A stretch of 7,093 bases of DNA. It comes from Spirochaetaceae bacterium (GTDB taxonomy: Bacteria > Spirochaetota > Spirochaetia > DSM-27196 > Salinispiraceae). Below are positions 5,987 through 7,093 of the stretch, one piece after another (position 1 is the first letter of the stretch; every line of letters starts with the position of its first letter). Location: the NCBI GenBank assembly GCA_007129335.1, contig SKVS01000188.1, forward strand, positions 1 to 7,093, read 5' to 3'. The notes under the pieces were generated by a model. It was not told the DNA's origin. It searched no databases and saw only the letters and a list, made by a program, of their open reading frames with translations. A program made the translations under genes and the position numbers.

Positions 5987-7093
5987 GGGGGCTCCTCAAT
6001 AAATCCACTGTCCATCATAACATGGGTAAGTTCCCTGCTGCGGGAAATAATTGATTTAGCCAATTCGAACAACTCTTGGCCAGATCGCTGGATTCTGGCT
6101 ACCCCCTGTTCCTGGGCTTTCAGTCCAACGGCTGCGGCAATTTCAGGAAAAACCTTCCAATCTTCCATGGAAGGAAGGAGATTTTCAGGACCGAGTTTAT
6201 CCCCCACATGATTCACGAGAGCGTCTGCGGCAGCAAAACACATTTCATCGGTTATGGTCCGGGCTCGAACATCCAGGGCTCCCCGGAAAATCCCGGGAAA
6301 GCACAGGGAGTTGTTCACCTGATTCGGGAAATCGCTGCGACCAGTAGCGACAATAGCTGCCCCTGCTTCCTTTGCCTCCCAGGGCCAAATCTCCGGGACC
6401 GGATTGGCGCAGGCAAACACTATGGGGTTCTCAGCCATTGCACTGATCCACTCGGGTAAAATGGTGCCCGGGCCTGGGGATGCCAAAGAAATGACTACAT
6501 CGGTACCCTTCAGGGCTTCGGGTATAGAGCCGGTTCGGCCCTCTCCATTGGTAGCCTCGCACAACTGCCATTTCTCCCGGAATTCCAAGCGCCGCTTCCG
6601 AATATCTTCCCGGAAAGAACCAAGTATTCCATCCCGGTCAACCATAAAGCATTTTTTTGGATCGGCTCCCCGTCCAAAAATTAACCGGGCACAGGCTACA
6701 CTTGCAGCACCTGCGCCGACAAATGCAATAGAAACATCCTCTATACGTTTATTTACCACTTTGAGGGCACTGAGCAAACCTGCAAGGGTAACGGTTGCAG
6801 TCCCTTGCTGATCATCGTGCCAGACAGGAATTTCCGCTTCTTCTCGCAAGGTATCCAAAATACGGAAGCACTTGGGTTGGGACAAATCCTCCAAATTTAC
6901 TCCGCCAAAGCTGGGTTGCAGATTTAAAACAGTTCGAATTATTTCATCGGGATCCTTGGTATCGAGCATTATTGCTACGGCATCTACCCCACCCAGGTAT
7001 TTATAGAGCATAGCCTTGCCTTCCATAACCGGGAGTCCCGCTTTAGGACCAATATCCCCAAGACCGAGAACCCGGCTTCCATCGCTAATGACT
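5974..7093 (-). CDS. Malic enzyme, NAD(P)-dependent (5' end beyond window)
   Basis: Oxidative decarboxylation of malate to pyruvate and CO2 with reduction of NAD(P), in the cytoplasm. The frame is open to the right edge, so 372 C-terminal residues are seen and the N-terminus, including the catalytic Tyr, is missing; the ATG at 7026 is internal. Visible residues: GSRVLGLGDIGPKAGLPV (5-22), MEGKA (23-27) with the catalytic Lys26, IMLDTKDPDEI (41-51), FGGVNLEDLS (62-71) with metal ligands Glu68 and Asp69, VWHDDQQGTATVTLAG (90-105) with Asp94, VGAGAASVACARLI (124-137) for the dinucleotide, FACANPVPEIWPWEAKEAG (226-244) and GRSDFPNQVNNSLCFPG (251-267). The length suits the short bacterial type without a phosphotransacetylase domain. 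MVDRDGIL follows the second strand, but I do not assign NAD versus NADP from it. Its end overlaps the flavoprotein start by 13 bases, whose ribosome binding site lies inside this coding region. Confidence 0.96.
   Translation of the reverse strand, partial: VISDGSRVLGLGDIGPKAGLPVMEGKAMLYKYLGGVDAVAIMLDTKDPDEIIRTVLNLQPSFGGVNLEDLSQPKCFRILDTLREEAEIPVWHDDQQGTATVTLAGLLSALKVVNKRIEDVSIAFVGAGAASVACARLIFGRGADPKKCFMVDRDGILGSFREDIRKRRLEFREKWQLCEATNGEGRTGSIPEALKGTDVVISLASPGPGTILPEWISAMAENPIVFACANPVPEIWPWEAKEAGAAIVATGRSDFPNQVNNSLCFPGIFRGALDVRARTITDEMCFAAADALVNHVGDKLGPENLLPSMEDWKVFPEIAAAVGLKAQEQGVARIQRSGQELFELAKSIISRSRELTHVMMDSGFIEEPPCTI
5992..5997 (-). promoter_or_regulatory. Ribosome binding site of the flavoprotein gene inside the malic enzyme gene
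   Basis: GAGGAG on the minus strand encodes Glu-Glu near the malic enzyme C-terminus (EEPPCTI) and also sits five bases before the ATG at 5986. Ribosomes finishing malic enzyme would release 13 bases past that ATG, which suggests translational coupling. Confidence 0.7.

Overview
The window is bacterial, gene-dense chromosomal DNA from central carbon and redox metabolism. Nearly every gene has a strong Shine-Dalgarno sequence (AGGAGG/AAGGAG type), gaps are short, one start codon is TTG, and base composition looks mid-range throughout. I see no tRNA, rRNA, insertion sequence, CRISPR array or phage gene. The host cannot be fixed from this sequence. SdhA and SdhB resemble, from memory, the soluble subunits of actinobacterial/Chloroflexi-type succinate dehydrogenase. 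The 90-residue PQ-loop-like protein is of a kind I associate with spirochaetes and clostridia. A spirochaete-like anaerobe or facultative anaerobe is a low-confidence guess.

Region 1 (1-4072, all minus strand) is a TCA-cycle cluster, transcribed in the order sdhA, sdhB, sucC, sucD. SdhA and SdhB form the soluble half of succinate dehydrogenase/fumarate reductase. SucC and SucD (SucD runs off the left edge) form succinyl-CoA synthetase. Together they cover succinyl-CoA to succinate to fumarate, or the reverse. A well-formed intrinsic terminator lies between sdhB and sucC, so sucCD is probably expressed at a different level from sdhAB. No gene for the membrane anchor subunits (SdhC/SdhD) is present. 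SdhA also carries Asp where the family active-site His is expected.

Region 2 (4073-4275) is a divergent regulatory region with a good sigma-70-like promoter facing sdhA and a weaker one facing right.

Region 3 (4276-5033, plus strand) is a two-gene operon with an ATGA start/stop overlap. It encodes a three-helix PQ-loop/SemiSWEET-like membrane protein and a HemG-like flavodoxin-domain protein.

Region 4 (5036-7093, minus strand) meets region 3 tail to tail with 2 bases between them. It holds a malic enzyme (start beyond the right edge) whose 3' end overlaps, by 13 bases, the start of a thioredoxin-reductase-like flavoprotein. That flavoprotein has lost both the CxxC redox centre and the usual NADPH-binding signatures, so its reaction is unknown. 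The malic enzyme (malate to pyruvate plus CO2 plus NAD(P)H) connects to region 1 through the C4-dicarboxylate pool.

The best candidates for new biology are the CxxC-less flavoprotein coupled to malic enzyme, the His-to-Asp change in SdhA, and the anchorless sdhAB cluster.
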